Positions 52,838 through 62,266 of a stretch of 64,000 nucleotides of DNA are shown here, in pieces; the stretch's first letter is position 1; every line of letters starts with the position of its first letter. Under the pieces are notes generated by a model. It did not search any database. It was not told the DNA's origin and saw only the letters and a list, made by a program, of their open reading frames with translations. This DNA comes from Litorimonas sp947503715 (lineage in GTDB: Bacteria > Pseudomonadota > Alphaproteobacteria > Caulobacterales > Maricaulaceae), in assembly GCF_050271975.1 (NCBI RefSeq), contig NZ_CP189850.1, positions 1,612,001 through 1,676,000 on the forward strand, given 5' to 3'. The translations under genes were made by a program, and so were the position numbers.

Positions 52838-52892
52838 TATTTTTCTAGCCTAACAAACGCAAAAATGTAGTTAGTGCTAATTCCCGCCCAAG

Positions 52893-52922
52893 AAAAAAAC
52901 CGCCACCCTTTCGGATGACGGT
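52893..52922 (-). terminator. Intrinsic terminator of the trmD-rplS operon
   Basis: Read on the minus strand: ACCGTCATCC, GAAA loop, GGGTGGCGGT, then seven T. It lies 28 bp after the rplS stop and also blocks antisense reading into the RloC-like gene. Confidence 0.92.
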
Positions 52923-52950
52923 TCTTTATTCAAATCTCTCGTAAGAGCGC

Positions 52951-53346
52951 TTACTTTTTCGCGCGTCCACCTGACATGCCACGGCCTGTTGTGCGCTCTG
53001 CAATCCGCGCAGACTTTCCGCGGCGATCACGGAGGTAGTAGAGCTTGGCGCGGCGGACTTTACCGCGGCGTTTGACTTCGATTTCCTCGACCATGGGGGA
53101 GTAGAGGGGGAAGACGCGCTCGACGCCTTCGCCGTAGCTGATCTTGCGAACGGTGAAGCTCTCTTTCAGGCCGGCACCGGAGCGGGCGATACAAACGCCT
53201 TCAAACGCCTGCAGACGTGTGCGCGTGCCTTCTGTAATCCGGACTTGAACGACGAGTGTGTCACCCGCTGAGAAGTCAGGGATGGTTTTTCCGCCTTCTA
53301 GCAGACGCGCGGCTTCGGCTTTTTCAATCTTTTCGATGACGTTCAT
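52951..53346 (-). CDS. rplS: 50S ribosomal protein L19
   Basis: 131 residues from ATG 53346. L19 motifs: FSAGDTLVVQVRITEGTRTRLQAFEGVCIAR, FTVRKISYGEGVERVFPLYSP and AKLYYLRDRRGKSARI. A longer reading to 53376 is inside trmD and is unlikely. ATGA overlap with trmD, a conserved gene order. Confidence 0.97.
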   Translation of the reverse strand: MNVIEKIEKAEAARLLEGGKTIPDFSAGDTLVVQVRITEGTRTRLQAFEGVCIARSGAGLKESFTVRKISYGEGVERVFPLYSPMVEEIEVKRRGKVRRAKLYYLRDRRGKSARIAERTTGRGMSGGRAKK

Positions 53347-54056
53347 TGTCCGTCTCCTGTTTGCGCTCGGCTCCATAAGTCTGGACGCCGCGACTTGGTT
53401 GTCTCTTCACTTTTCTGGCGCCGCCAGGCCGCGATCTTTGCGTGATCACCGCTTAACAACACCTCCGGAATGTTCCGGCCTTCAAACTCTCTGGGCTTGG
53501 TATAGAGCGGGTACTCCAACAAGCCGTTCTCAAAACTCTCGTCCGAGGCGCTGTCCGCATCACCCAGAACCCCGGGCAGCAGGCGTACGCACGCCTCGAT
53601 CATCATTTGCGCCGCGACCTCTCCGCCGGCGAGAACGAAGTCACCGATGGAGATTTCCTCCATCCGGCGGGCTTCGATCACCCGTTGGTCAAGACCTTCA
53701 AACCGTCCGCAAAACACAATAAGACCCGTGCCCAATGCTAACTCTCTCACGCGCGATTGGGTGAGGGGTTTGCCCCGGGGGGTCATATATATGAGCGGTC
53801 TGTCATCAGACACACTGTCAATAGCTGCTGCGGCCACATCCGGTTTTAACACCATGCCGGGACCGCCACCCGAAGGCGGACTGTCGACGCTGCGGTGCCT
53901 ATTAGTCGAAAAATCGCGAATGTCCACCGACTCTAACTGCCAGAGACCGTTTTTTTCAGCTGTTCCGATGATGGAGGTACCCAGCACGCCGGGGAAGGCG
54001 TCGGGAAAGAGGGTGAGAGCGGTCGCGCGCCAGGGGATGTTCGGTGTGTCGGACAT
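53343..54056 (-). CDS. trmD: tRNA (guanine-N1-)-methyltransferase
   Basis: 237 residues from ATG 54056 (MSDTPNIPW). SPOUT-fold TrmD motifs: TLFPDAFPGVLGTSIIG, PPSGGGPGMVLKPDV, FCGRFEGLDQRVIE, ISIGDFVLAGGE, YPLYTKPREFEG. It makes m1G37 in tRNAs and prevents frameshifting. The first 10 residues are a short extension. Coupled to rplS. Confidence 0.97.
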   Translation of the reverse strand: MSDTPNIPWRATALTLFPDAFPGVLGTSIIGTAEKNGLWQLESVDIRDFSTNRHRSVDSPPSGGGPGMVLKPDVAAAAIDSVSDDRPLIYMTPRGKPLTQSRVRELALGTGLIVFCGRFEGLDQRVIEARRMEEISIGDFVLAGGEVAAQMMIEACVRLLPGVLGDADSASDESFENGLLEYPLYTKPREFEGRNIPEVLLSGDHAKIAAWRRQKSEETTKSRRPDLWSRAQTGDGQ

Positions 54057-54142
54057 TTCGCCGCTCCCATAGCAGGTGGAGGCCGAATGCCAAGTCATCA
54101 TGGTTAACGCGGTGTAAACGCTTGGCGGCCCATTCTGAGCTT

Positions 54143-54619
54143 ATGATTCGTCTTTCCCTAATAGTTATAGCTGGCTTTATAATGTCGGCCTGTGCGTCCG
54201 GTGCGCCGTCCAGCACCTATCCCGGCTTTCAACCGCGTCCGGGGCAGGGACAATATGTGCGGCCGGCTTATCTGAACGCTCAGCCCACGCCGATTATACC
54301 CGCCGTGGATGCCTGCCGTTCACAGCTTTATCAGGGACTGTTGGGGCAGCATGAGGGCGCGATTTATATTGCGGGCTTACCGGGGCGGAAACGCGTCATC
54401 AAACCCGCGACATTGGAAGGCTTTGATTACAGTCCCGAGGACAGCTTCTACGACCAGCCGCCTTTTGTCGAAGTGCGGGACTACCTCCCGCAGCAGAGCC
54501 TCTACGCGCCGTCCATCAATACGGTGACAGAACGCATCAATCTCGGCCCCGAAATCGGGGATAGGCTGACGATTGAGTTGGACGCGGAAGGCTATGTGCA
54601 GACGCTGGACTGCCGTTAG
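54143..54619 (+). CDS. Lipoprotein with I78 peptidase-inhibitor-like domain
   Basis: 158 residues. Signal peptide with lipobox IMSAC (Cys near residue 17), a Pro/Gln-rich linker, then DACRSQLYQGLLGQHEGAI, and near the end TVTERINLGPEIGDRLTIELDAEGYVQTLDC, which is the I78 inhibitor pattern (small fold with one disulfide). I78 members inhibit serine proteases. It is divergent from trmD. A 50-residue insert between the two motif blocks is atypical. Family call is moderate. Confidence 0.72.
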   Translation: MIRLSLIVIAGFIMSACASGAPSSTYPGFQPRPGQGQYVRPAYLNAQPTPIIPAVDACRSQLYQGLLGQHEGAIYIAGLPGRKRVIKPATLEGFDYSPEDSFYDQPPFVEVRDYLPQQSLYAPSINTVTERINLGPEIGDRLTIELDAEGYVQTLDCR

Positions 54620-54630
54620 GGGGATTGCCG

Positions 54631-55476
54631 CTAAGCGTATTGCGTGAACCGCGCAGGGTTCGTCGCATGGTGCGGGGCGGGTTCGCTCATGACCTGCAGG
54701 AGTTTGAGTTCCTGTCCATAGCTGTCAATCTGGCGGCAGGCTTGACGTACCTTGCGGCGGAAGGTCTTCGGCATACGTGTGCCATATGTCGCGAGGATCA
54801 TCTCTTCGCTCTGGTGCTTAATCCGCAGGGCGAGGCAGGTGGAGAAGCAGAGCGTGTTCATCACGACACGGTGCGGTACAGCGCGCAGATCGTGGTCAGA
54901 TGTCATATAGGTCGAGACATCACGGGGAAGGTTGGCGAGTGTAAAGCCCTGCCGTGCATAACAGGCGGCCGTCAGGACAGCCATCCGTCCCGTAAGGCCG
55001 GAAAGGCCATCCGCACTCTCAAATCCAGTCAGGCGAAGTTCAGCGAGTCGCAGGACAGCGCGGGCGGTGTAATATCCCGGCTCCACACAATCGCGCGGGT
55101 CGTAGAAGAAGACGGGGCGTCCGTGCAGGTCAACAATATAGGGCGCTTGGTTGGAGGCTGATGCGAGCTGCCGTGTGGGAGCCACCGACATCGGGTCGAT
55201 ACCGTCGCCAGCGGGAATAACTGTCACGGTCCAATCATCCATCTGGCAGTCGGATTTGATCGCGCCGAAATGATCGTCCGCCCAGTCAAAGACGGAGCGC
55301 GAATCTGTTTCGTCCCAATAAACATCTTCAAGCGTTGCGGACCTGTGGAGGGGTGAGGGAACGGTTGGACGACTGGGCGAACCGTAGCGCCTTATCAACC
55401 AAGCCATCGTCTCAAATTGTAAGAGTGCGTCTTTTTCGCGGACTAGACGATTATTTAGAAGATTCGTATTCAACAT
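54631..55476 (-). CDS. Hypothetical protein, probably lineage-specific
   Basis: 281 residues, soluble, no signal peptide and no recognised motif. The N-terminus is basic; the middle has PYIVDLHGRPVFFYDPRDCVEPGYY and LRLAELRLTGFESADGLSG; the C-terminal part has helical segments with RKVRQACRQIDSYGQELKLLQV. Codon use resembles the surroundings. Stand-alone gene between the I78-type lipoprotein (convergent) and the ABC-F gene. Confidence 0.7.
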   Translation of the reverse strand: MLNTNLLNNRLVREKDALLQFETMAWLIRRYGSPSRPTVPSPLHRSATLEDVYWDETDSRSVFDWADDHFGAIKSDCQMDDWTVTVIPAGDGIDPMSVAPTRQLASASNQAPYIVDLHGRPVFFYDPRDCVEPGYYTARAVLRLAELRLTGFESADGLSGLTGRMAVLTAACYARQGFTLANLPRDVSTYMTSDHDLRAVPHRVVMNTLCFSTCLALRIKHQSEEMILATYGTRMPKTFRRKVRQACRQIDSYGQELKLLQVMSEPAPHHATNPARFTQYA

Positions 55477-55539
55477 GGCTTTGACCCATCTATGTGCCGC
55501 GGCCCAGCCATTTTGCGCGCGACGTCTAAATCCCCCGTG

Positions 55540-57444
55540 TCAATCCAATCCCTCGCGCTCCCGGGCTTGCTCATATTCATCGAGCGCCGTGAGCCAGTCC
55601 ATTTCGAGGGACTCTATCAACGCTTCGGTCTTGGCACGGGCCTGATTGATTCGAACAGCCTCTTTAGGATTTGTGGTAAATAAATTCTCACTGACAAGGC
55701 GGTGGTCGATCTGTTTCAACTTAGCTTGGGCGGCTTCAATTTTCTTTTCGAGTGTGTCGGCTTTCTTTTTCAGGGGCGCGATTTCTTTTAGGGATTTTGC
55801 ACGCTCCTGACGCGATCGCTTACGCGAGTTTTCAGACGCAGGCTTTTGTTTTGTCTCGTCTTTATTTTTCTCCAATTGCAATTGGCGGTAATCTTCCAGC
55901 GATCCCTCATAGGTCTCGACCTTACCGGAATCGACGAGCCAGAGGCGGTCCACGACGGCTTCCAGCAAGTTCCTGTCGTGGGAGATCACGATGACCGCGC
56001 CTTCATATTCATTCAGACTTCGGATGAGTTCAGCGCGGGAATCGATGTCCAAATGATTGGCCGGTTCGTCGAGAACGAGCAGATGTGGCTTATCAAATCC
56101 GATGAGGGAAAAGAGCAGGCGGGCCTTTTCTCCGCCTGATAAATCACCCGCAGGTGTCTCCGCATTTTTCTGCCCCAACCCAAATCCGGCCAGTCGCGCG
56201 CGACGCTGCACCTCGGTCGCGTCTGGCATCAATTTTACGACATGGTCATAGGCAGAGGCTTTCGGATTGAGAGAGTCAATCTGATGCTGCGCGAAATATC
56301 CGATGCGGAGTTTCTTGTGCCGCCGAATAAATCCGGGATTGGCGGGGTCGAGGAGGAGGGGTTCCAACTCATTCATAATGGCTTTGGCAAAGGTCGACTT
56401 GCCCTGACCATTCTTTCCCAAAATCCCAATCCGATCATCCGGATCGATGCGTACATTTACGTTTTTCAGGACGATCAAATCATCATAGCCCAGCGCAACT
56501 TGATCAAATCTGACGATGGGCGGGGAGAGCTGCCGTTCAGGCCCGGGCAGGGCGATGGGCGCAATCGGGTCGGTGATGATGGTCGCGACGGGTTGCATCT
56601 TGGCGAGTTTCTTGACGCGGCTCTGCGCTTGTTTCGCCTTGGACGCTTTGGCCTTGAAGCGATTGACGAAAGCTTCGAGATGGCGGCGCTCATCTTCCTG
56701 TTTCGCCATCAGCGCCATATCAAGACGATTCCGTTCCGCGAGCTGTCGTTCGAAATTATCGTAATTTCCATTATAGCTGAACAGCTTCCCGCCGCGCAAA
56801 TGCGCGATATGGGTGACGGCCGTATTCAGGAAATCGCGGTCATGCGAGATGATAAAGGCCGTGCCCGGATATTTGCGGATATGTGATTCCAGCCAAACGG
56901 CACCTTCCACATCCAGATAGTTTGTCGGCTCATCGAGGAGGAGGAGGTCCGGTTGCGCAAAGAGCATAGCTGCCAACGCCACCCGCATCCGCCAGCCCCC
57001 GGAAAAATCGGCGCAGGGTTTAAGTTGATCTTCTGCCGTAAATCCCAAGCCGGACAGGATGGACGCCCCCCGGGCTTCGGCGGAATAGGCTTCAATATCG
57101 GCGAGGCGGGTGTGGATGGCGGCAATGCGCATCGGGTCGGTTGCAGTGTCGGCCTCCGCGAGGAGGGATTTGCGTTCTTTATCCGCGTCCAGGACCGTCG
57201 TGATGAGGCTCTGCGGGCCGCTGGGCACTTCTTGGTCAACCACACCGAGCTTCATATTCTTGCGCAGGTTAATCTCACCGTCATCCGGGCTGATCTCTTC
57301 TTTGATGAGGCGGAAGAGCGTCGATTTCCCCGTCCCGTTTCGCCCGACGAGGCCCACTTTCGAGCCTTCATAAATGGCGAGCGTGGCCTGTGTGAAAAGC
57401 GGGCGGCCTTCAATGCGATATGTCAAATCATTGATGTGTAACAC
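55540..57444 (-). CDS. ABC-F family ATPase (YheS/Uup type)
   Basis: 634 residues: two ATPase domains with Walker A GRNGTGKST and GKNGQGKST, signatures FSGGWRMRVALA and LSGGEKARLLF, and Walker B LLLLDEPTN and LLVLDEPAN; between them the Lys/Arg-rich linker (FVNRFKAKASKAKQAQSRVKKL). A C-terminal coiled coil follows (LKEIAPLKKKADTLEKKIEAAQAKL). No membrane domain. ABC-F proteins act at the ribosome, rescuing stalled translation; the closest type is YheS. Confidence 0.94.
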   Translation of the reverse strand: MLHINDLTYRIEGRPLFTQATLAIYEGSKVGLVGRNGTGKSTLFRLIKEEISPDDGEINLRKNMKLGVVDQEVPSGPQSLITTVLDADKERKSLLAEADTATDPMRIAAIHTRLADIEAYSAEARGASILSGLGFTAEDQLKPCADFSGGWRMRVALAAMLFAQPDLLLLDEPTNYLDVEGAVWLESHIRKYPGTAFIISHDRDFLNTAVTHIAHLRGGKLFSYNGNYDNFERQLAERNRLDMALMAKQEDERRHLEAFVNRFKAKASKAKQAQSRVKKLAKMQPVATIITDPIAPIALPGPERQLSPPIVRFDQVALGYDDLIVLKNVNVRIDPDDRIGILGKNGQGKSTFAKAIMNELEPLLLDPANPGFIRRHKKLRIGYFAQHQIDSLNPKASAYDHVVKLMPDATEVQRRARLAGFGLGQKNAETPAGDLSGGEKARLLFSLIGFDKPHLLVLDEPANHLDIDSRAELIRSLNEYEGAVIVISHDRNLLEAVVDRLWLVDSGKVETYEGSLEDYRQLQLEKNKDETKQKPASENSRKRSRQERAKSLKEIAPLKKKADTLEKKIEAAQAKLKQIDHRLVSENLFTTNPKEAVRINQARAKTEALIESLEMDWLTALDEYEQAREREGLD

Positions 57445-57531
57445 GCCCGCACTCCTATCGCGCCTTTACACCGATGCAAGCCCGCATTAAGGGCGCGGCA
57501 AATTGATTATCCCCATTAAAGGAGCCTCAAC

Positions 57532-57954
57532 ATGGCTGTTCAACGTACATTCTCCATCATCAAGCCTGACGCGACGAAGCGTAATATCACGGGCAAGGTC
57601 AACGCCAAGATCGAGGAGGCGGGCCTGCGCATCATCGCGCAAAAGCGTCTGCGTCTTTCAAAAGAGCAAGCGGGCGGTTTCTACGCCGTGCATAAAGAGC
57701 GTCCCTTCTATAACGACCTCGTCGAATTCATGATGTCCGGTCCGGTTGTCGTGCAGGTCCTCGAAGGCGAAAACGCCATCAAAGCTTACCGCGACGTGAT
57801 GGGTGCTACAAACCCGGCGGATGCTGATGCGGGAACAATCCGCGCTGAGTTCGCTGAGTCTATTGACGCCAATACGGTTCACGGGTCCGACGCACCTGAA
57901 ACAGCCGCAGAAGAAATCAAATTCTTCTTCACAGACGATGAAATTGTTGGTTAG
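57532..57954 (+). CDS. ndk: Nucleoside diphosphate kinase
   Basis: 140 residues, typical length. TFSIIKPDATKRN at the start, MMSGPVVVQVLEGENAI, and catalytic His in NTVHGSDAPETA. Balances nucleoside triphosphate pools. Preceded by AAAGGAG. Followed by a strong bidirectional terminator. Confidence 0.97.
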   Translation: MAVQRTFSIIKPDATKRNITGKVNAKIEEAGLRIIAQKRLRLSKEQAGGFYAVHKERPFYNDLVEFMMSGPVVVQVLEGENAIKAYRDVMGATNPADADAGTIRAEFAESIDANTVHGSDAPETAAEEIKFFFTDDEIVG

Positions 57955-57976
57955 TTTTTCAGCTGATTTAGGAATC

Positions 57977-58010
57977 AAAAAAGGCCGGGTCGCGAGACCC
58001 GGCCTTTTTC
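57977..58010. terminator. Bidirectional intrinsic terminator
   Basis: AAGGCCGGGT, CGCGAG loop, ACCCGGCCTT with an A run on the left and a T run on the right. It serves ndk on the plus strand and the TadG-like gene on the minus strand. Confidence 0.95.
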
Positions 58011-58033
58011 TTTGTTTGAAAATAGGACTGTGC

Positions 58034-59389
58034 CTAAGATTTGATTCGGATGAGTTCTTTAACAACCGCATTCTGAATTTGGTCAAATGCGCCTTGGAGT
58101 GAGTCACCTTCACCCACGATAATGACGTTTTCAGGCTTGGATGCACATTGTGAAAGAAGGCTTAGAGCTGACGATCGCGTAGCTTGCGTTACTTCTGCAG
58201 GATCGTTCGGAAATTCCGGGTCGTAGTATTTTCCAACTTCGAGGCCAAATCCAACTGTGAAAATTTTTACATCCTTGGTCTTCATTTCATTGCAAGATTC
58301 AAGAGTTTGACGATCAGAAGCGAGTTTTAAATAGCCCTCATCATATCCGTAATAGACAGCCCACCAATTTCGTGTACCGACCCACTCTCCATCAACCAAT
58401 TTCCAATAAATACCTGTGGAGTTGTCCGCAATAAAATCGTAATCGCCCGTAGAATTTTGTCCATCTGTCATAAAAACGACGAATTTAATAGGCTCGCGAT
58501 AGGCCTCATCGTGATCATCCGCTTCCTTGCGGTGTTTTGCGTCTTCGCCCTCCAACCAGACTGTAGCTTCCTTCATAGGAGGGTTTGAGTTGGTTCCGCC
58601 CTCTGCGGACATTTCATTTATGAAAGAATTACTGACACCACCAAAACCCCAAGCCATTCTGCGGTCTTTATCATTATCTCTCGCAATAATTTCGGAATTA
58701 TATGGCAGAATACCCGTACGCAGAACACGGTGACCATCATTTTTTTTCTGGTCTCCAATACGCGCTTTCAAATCTGTGCGAAATTTTGTGACTGATGTTT
58801 TGAGCTGGTCAATTCTCGCAGTTGGATTGGGTACGCGCACATTTCCTGCCAGAAGTTTTCGACTATCCCATCGCATCGATCCTGAATTGTCCAACACCAT
58901 TACAACGGAAGCTGGCTGCATCTCGTCGACCTGAAGATAAGACACTGTCGATGTCGCCTTAAACGACATATCATGTTTACCCAAGACCTGCATGAAAGTC
59001 GGGACTGTTTTCCCCGTCACTGTGACAGTCGCTTCTTTGACCCTGTCATCATAATTGACGTTGACATTCACATTGGAAGCACCGCCCTCGACCCAACCTT
59101 TATACGCAAAGCCTAGGTCTGCCGCTGTATGATCTCCTTGCGTGTAGCCCTCATTTTTATCCGTTGGCGGCGTATCATTATCTTTGACGTAGATTGCGGC
59201 TGCGAGCGCCAGTTGATCCGCAATGGATTGACTTTGGTGTTTGGCGTTGCTGAGCGTCGAGAAATCCATTGCCGCACCCATGCAACCGATAACCGCAACT
59301 GCGCTGACGGCGAACATCAAGGACACATTGCCCTTTTCGTCGTCGCGATAACGCTTTGAAAGCGATATTCGTCTTATCGTGTTTAACAT
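58034..59389 (-). CDS. TadG/TadE-like protein with vWA domain
   Basis: 451 residues from ATG 59389. The N-terminal part has the TadE/TadG pattern: basic residues, DEKGNVSLMFAVSAVAVIGCMGAAMDF with Gly and Glu-Lys before the membrane helix, then a von Willebrand A domain (PASVVMVLDNSGSMRWD with the DxSxS motif near residue 165; FVVFMTDGQNSTGDY; FTVGFGLE). Relatives belong to Flp pilus/Tad secretion loci, where TadG anchors the machine; here it is alone. A CtrA-like site lies 100 bp upstream. Confidence 0.87.
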   Translation of the reverse strand: MLNTIRRISLSKRYRDDEKGNVSLMFAVSAVAVIGCMGAAMDFSTLSNAKHQSQSIADQLALAAAIYVKDNDTPPTDKNEGYTQGDHTAADLGFAYKGWVEGGASNVNVNVNYDDRVKEATVTVTGKTVPTFMQVLGKHDMSFKATSTVSYLQVDEMQPASVVMVLDNSGSMRWDSRKLLAGNVRVPNPTARIDQLKTSVTKFRTDLKARIGDQKKNDGHRVLRTGILPYNSEIIARDNDKDRRMAWGFGGVSNSFINEMSAEGGTNSNPPMKEATVWLEGEDAKHRKEADDHDEAYREPIKFVVFMTDGQNSTGDYDFIADNSTGIYWKLVDGEWVGTRNWWAVYYGYDEGYLKLASDRQTLESCNEMKTKDVKIFTVGFGLEVGKYYDPEFPNDPAEVTQATRSSALSLLSQCASKPENVIIVGEGDSLQGAFDQIQNAVVKELIRIKS

Positions 59390-59488
59390 AATCCCAAATT
59401 CCAGTTTGTTCCCACACAGAGCGGATTCAATCCGCCCCATTGACTGGGTTTTACAGAGTGGAAGTGAGGAAGAGCTTTCGAGATGGGG

Positions 59489-59504
59489 TTAACGCGGGGC
59501 TAAC
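59489..59504 (-). promoter_or_regulatory. Near-consensus CtrA box upstream of the TadG-like gene
   Basis: TTAA, seven bases, CTAAC (one mismatch to TTAA-N7-TTAAC), about 100 bp before the ATG of the TadG-like gene. CtrA controls pilus genes in Caulobacter, which gives the site some plausibility. Confidence 0.3.
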
Positions 59505-59516
59505 ATCGCAACAGGG

Positions 59517-60104
59517 TTAATCAAAACCTAAGGCTTGACGCAGCGCTCTTGGATAGAGGCTATGTTCCAACTGTTGGACGCGTTTGGATAAATCATCAGG
59601 CGTTTCATTTGACTTAATAATTAGGTCACTTTGGGCAATAATATCGCCTTCATCGACACCTTCACTGACCCAATGCACGGTGCAGCCATGATGTGTATCC
59701 CCAGCGTCGAGCGCGCGTTGATGCGTGTTCAGGCCTTTATATTTCGGCAGGAGGGACGGGTGGATATTGATCAATCGTCCCGTCCATTTGCAAACAAACG
59801 CGGCACCCAGCACGCGCATAAAACCTGCGCAGACAATGAATTCGATCTCGTTTTCTTGTAGAGTTCTGTCAAGTTCTACCTCGAAAGCGGCCCGGGTGGC
59901 GAACGCGTTATGGTCGATAGAGAGGGCCTTGACGCCATGATCTTTCGCCAGCTTCAATCCGCCGGCCTTTGGCCGATTGGAAATCACCAACTGAATCTCC
60001 GCCGGATAATTCGGGGCTTTTGCCGCCTCAATCAAGGCCAACATGTTCGAGCCCCGCCCTGAAATCAGGATAGCAACCCGTTTTTTAAGCACAGGTCGGG
60101 ACAC
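59517..60104 (-). CDS. purN: Phosphoribosylglycinamide formyltransferase
   Basis: 195 residues. ILISGRGSNMLALIEAA near the start, FIVCAGFMRVL, INIHPSLLPKYKGLNTHQRALDAGDTHHGCTVHWV (catalytic Asn, His, then Asp). Third step of purine synthesis, using formyl-tetrahydrofolate. It overlaps purM by 20 bp, the usual alphaproteobacterial order. Confidence 0.97.
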   Translation of the reverse strand: MSRPVLKKRVAILISGRGSNMLALIEAAKAPNYPAEIQLVISNRPKAGGLKLAKDHGVKALSIDHNAFATRAAFEVELDRTLQENEIEFIVCAGFMRVLGAAFVCKWTGRLINIHPSLLPKYKGLNTHQRALDAGDTHHGCTVHWVSEGVDEGDIIAQSDLIIKSNETPDDLSKRVQQLEHSLYPRALRQALGFD

Positions 60105-61116
60105 GTTTGAGCTGTCCTATGACGTGAGCGGGTTCGCCGGCAGCCTCCAGTCGCGTCAGGACTTCGGGCATGTTCTCGGGGCGCACGCAGAGAACCATGC
60201 CGATACCGCAGTTAAATGCCCTCCGCATTTCGTCTTCCGCGACGCCGCCCGTTTCTTGTAGCCATTTGAACACAGCGGGACGGTTCCATGCGTTAAAGTC
60301 GAATTCGGGTTCCAACCCGTCCGGCAGCATGCGCGGCGTGTTATCGGTCAATCCACCGCCCGTAATATGCGCGAGACCTGAGAGCAGATTGTCGCGGATG
60401 AGGGGAAGCAAGGGTTTGATGTATAGTTTTGTAGGGGTCAGCAGCGCTTCGGCCAGCGGTTGGTCCGCAAAGGGCGCTTTATCATCCCAGGACAGACCGG
60501 AGCGCTCGACGATTTTGCGGATGAGGGAATAACCATTGGAATGCGGGCCGGAGCTTTCCAAGCCGATCAACATATCGCCCCCATCCATTTGGTCATGACG
60601 CGGCAGCATCCCGTCGCGTTCAACGGCACCTACGACAAAACCGGCGAGGTCAAAATCATCGCCTTCATACATGCCCGGCATTTCCGCCGTTTCGCCGCCG
60701 ACCAGTGCGCAGCCCGCCTGACGACACCCCTCCGCAATGCCGGAAACTACATCCGCTGCGTTATTCGGCGTCAATTTTCCGGTGGCATAGTAATCGAGAA
60801 AGAAGAGCGGTTCCGCGCCATTGGCCAGTACATCATTCGCGCACATCGCGACGAGGTCGATCCCGACTGTCGTCAGACGTCCCGTATCAATCGCAATGCG
60901 CAACTTCGTCCCGACACCATCTGTACCGGAAATCAGAATCGGGTCGCTGAACCCCGCCGCCTTCAAATCAAATGCGCCGCCAAATCCGCCAATCGTACCG
61001 TCCGCGCCGGACCGCCGCGTGGACTTTACCATCGGCTTAATGCGGTCCACGAGTGCATCGCCAGCGTCAATAGAGACGCCCGCGTCTTCGTAAGAAAGGC
61101 CTTTTTCGTCCGACAT
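60085..61116 (-). CDS. purM: Phosphoribosylformylglycinamidine cyclo-ligase
   Basis: 343 residues from ATG 61116 (MSDEKGLSYEDAGV). GTDGVGTKL, DLVAMCANDVLANGAEPLFFLDYY, GGETAEMPGMY and HITGGGLTDNTPRM are PurM hallmarks. Fifth step of purine synthesis. Divergent from the DUF2066 gene with about 155 bp between. Confidence 0.97.
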   Translation of the reverse strand: MSDEKGLSYEDAGVSIDAGDALVDRIKPMVKSTRRSGADGTIGGFGGAFDLKAAGFSDPILISGTDGVGTKLRIAIDTGRLTTVGIDLVAMCANDVLANGAEPLFFLDYYATGKLTPNNAADVVSGIAEGCRQAGCALVGGETAEMPGMYEGDDFDLAGFVVGAVERDGMLPRHDQMDGGDMLIGLESSGPHSNGYSLIRKIVERSGLSWDDKAPFADQPLAEALLTPTKLYIKPLLPLIRDNLLSGLAHITGGGLTDNTPRMLPDGLEPEFDFNAWNRPAVFKWLQETGGVAEDEMRRAFNCGIGMVLCVRPENMPEVLTRLEAAGEPAHVIGQLKRVPTCA

Positions 61117-61272
61117 GTGAACAGTCCTGTGCAGGATTTTGGTTGTAAGTGTCGCGCTTGGACCATTTTGTCCGCATTGGCGCAAGATGGCGCTGTGAGA
61201 AAGGTGTGAGAAGACATCATATCTGGTGAAGAGCTATTGGCGTTTTACAAGGTCTGCGCTATCGACTCCGCT

Positions 61273-62262
61273 ATGAAACGTTTTTTGAGCATAGTTTTCG
61301 CCGCAATGGCGCTTTCCTCAGCCACAGCTTTGGCCGCTGACCCGTTCACCGTTGCAGGTGTTCAAGTCGATGCCACGGCGCGCACCGCCATTGAGGCCCA
61401 GACCATCGCCATGCGCGATGGACAGTTGGTCGCGGCGGAGCAACTCTTTGACCGCCTAACACTGGAAAGCGAGCGCCAGAGCAATCCGCTGCCGGAACTC
61501 ACCCCAGAACTCGTCGCGCGAATGATTCGGGCCTTGGAACCGGGCAAGGAGAAACGCTCGGCCAATCGCTATCTCGGCGAAATCGCCGTCGCCTTTAACC
61601 CGTCACAGGTGCAGCAATTTCTGCGCGAGAATAATCTGACCCTCGTCAGTTCGCAGGCGCGGGAGCGTTTGGTCGTCGTGAAGGATGGCGGTTTGCGCGG
61701 CTCTTCCGGCGCTTCGACTCTACAGAATGCTTTTGCCGATCCGCGTCTTTCCCACGCCTTAACTCCGCTCCGTGCTGCCAATGCGGAAGACAGCTTTGTC
61801 GGGACGTCTGATACGGAACTGGCGGGCTTGGCCGCGAAATACGGTCTAACGCAGGTCCTGATCGTTGAGCCCACCGGCACAGTTTTAGATGTGGCGACGG
61901 ATACGGGTGACCGTCAGACTTACTATATCTCCAATCCGAGTGATCCGACTGGCTTTGCTGACCGTTTGGTTGAACGTTTGGAAGCGGATTGGAAACAGGC
62001 GTCTGCCATCGTCGCCGATGAAATGGTCACGACGACCGTGTCCGTCCTCTACAACAACCACGCCAGTTGGCTCGCCCTACAGGAAGCCATCAATACATCC
62101 GCACAGATTAGCGGCGCACGCTTGGATGCCCTGTCCAGCGATGGCGCATTAATGACGATTTCCTATGGCGGCGATCTTGATCGTCTTGCGAATGAACTTC
62201 GGTTCAAAGGCGTTACAGTTCAACGCGATCCGCAGCTTGGGCTCGTTTTCAAACGGTCCTAA
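61273..62262 (+). CDS. DUF2066 secreted protein
   Basis: 329 residues from ATG 61273. Signal peptide (1-21, ALA). The N-terminal half matches DUF2066: FTVAGVQVDATARTAIEAQTIAMRDGQLVAAEQLFDRL. The C-terminal half is beta-rich with no motif I recognise. Conserved beside purM and hdaA in Caulobacter relatives. Periplasmic, function unknown. Confidence 0.88.
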   Translation: MKRFLSIVFAAMALSSATALAADPFTVAGVQVDATARTAIEAQTIAMRDGQLVAAEQLFDRLTLESERQSNPLPELTPELVARMIRALEPGKEKRSANRYLGEIAVAFNPSQVQQFLRENNLTLVSSQARERLVVVKDGGLRGSSGASTLQNAFADPRLSHALTPLRAANAEDSFVGTSDTELAGLAAKYGLTQVLIVEPTGTVLDVATDTGDRQTYYISNPSDPTGFADRLVERLEADWKQASAIVADEMVTTTVSVLYNNHASWLALQEAINTSAQISGARLDALSSDGALMTISYGGDLDRLANELRFKGVTVQRDPQLGLVFKRS

Positions 62263-62266
62263 TGCG

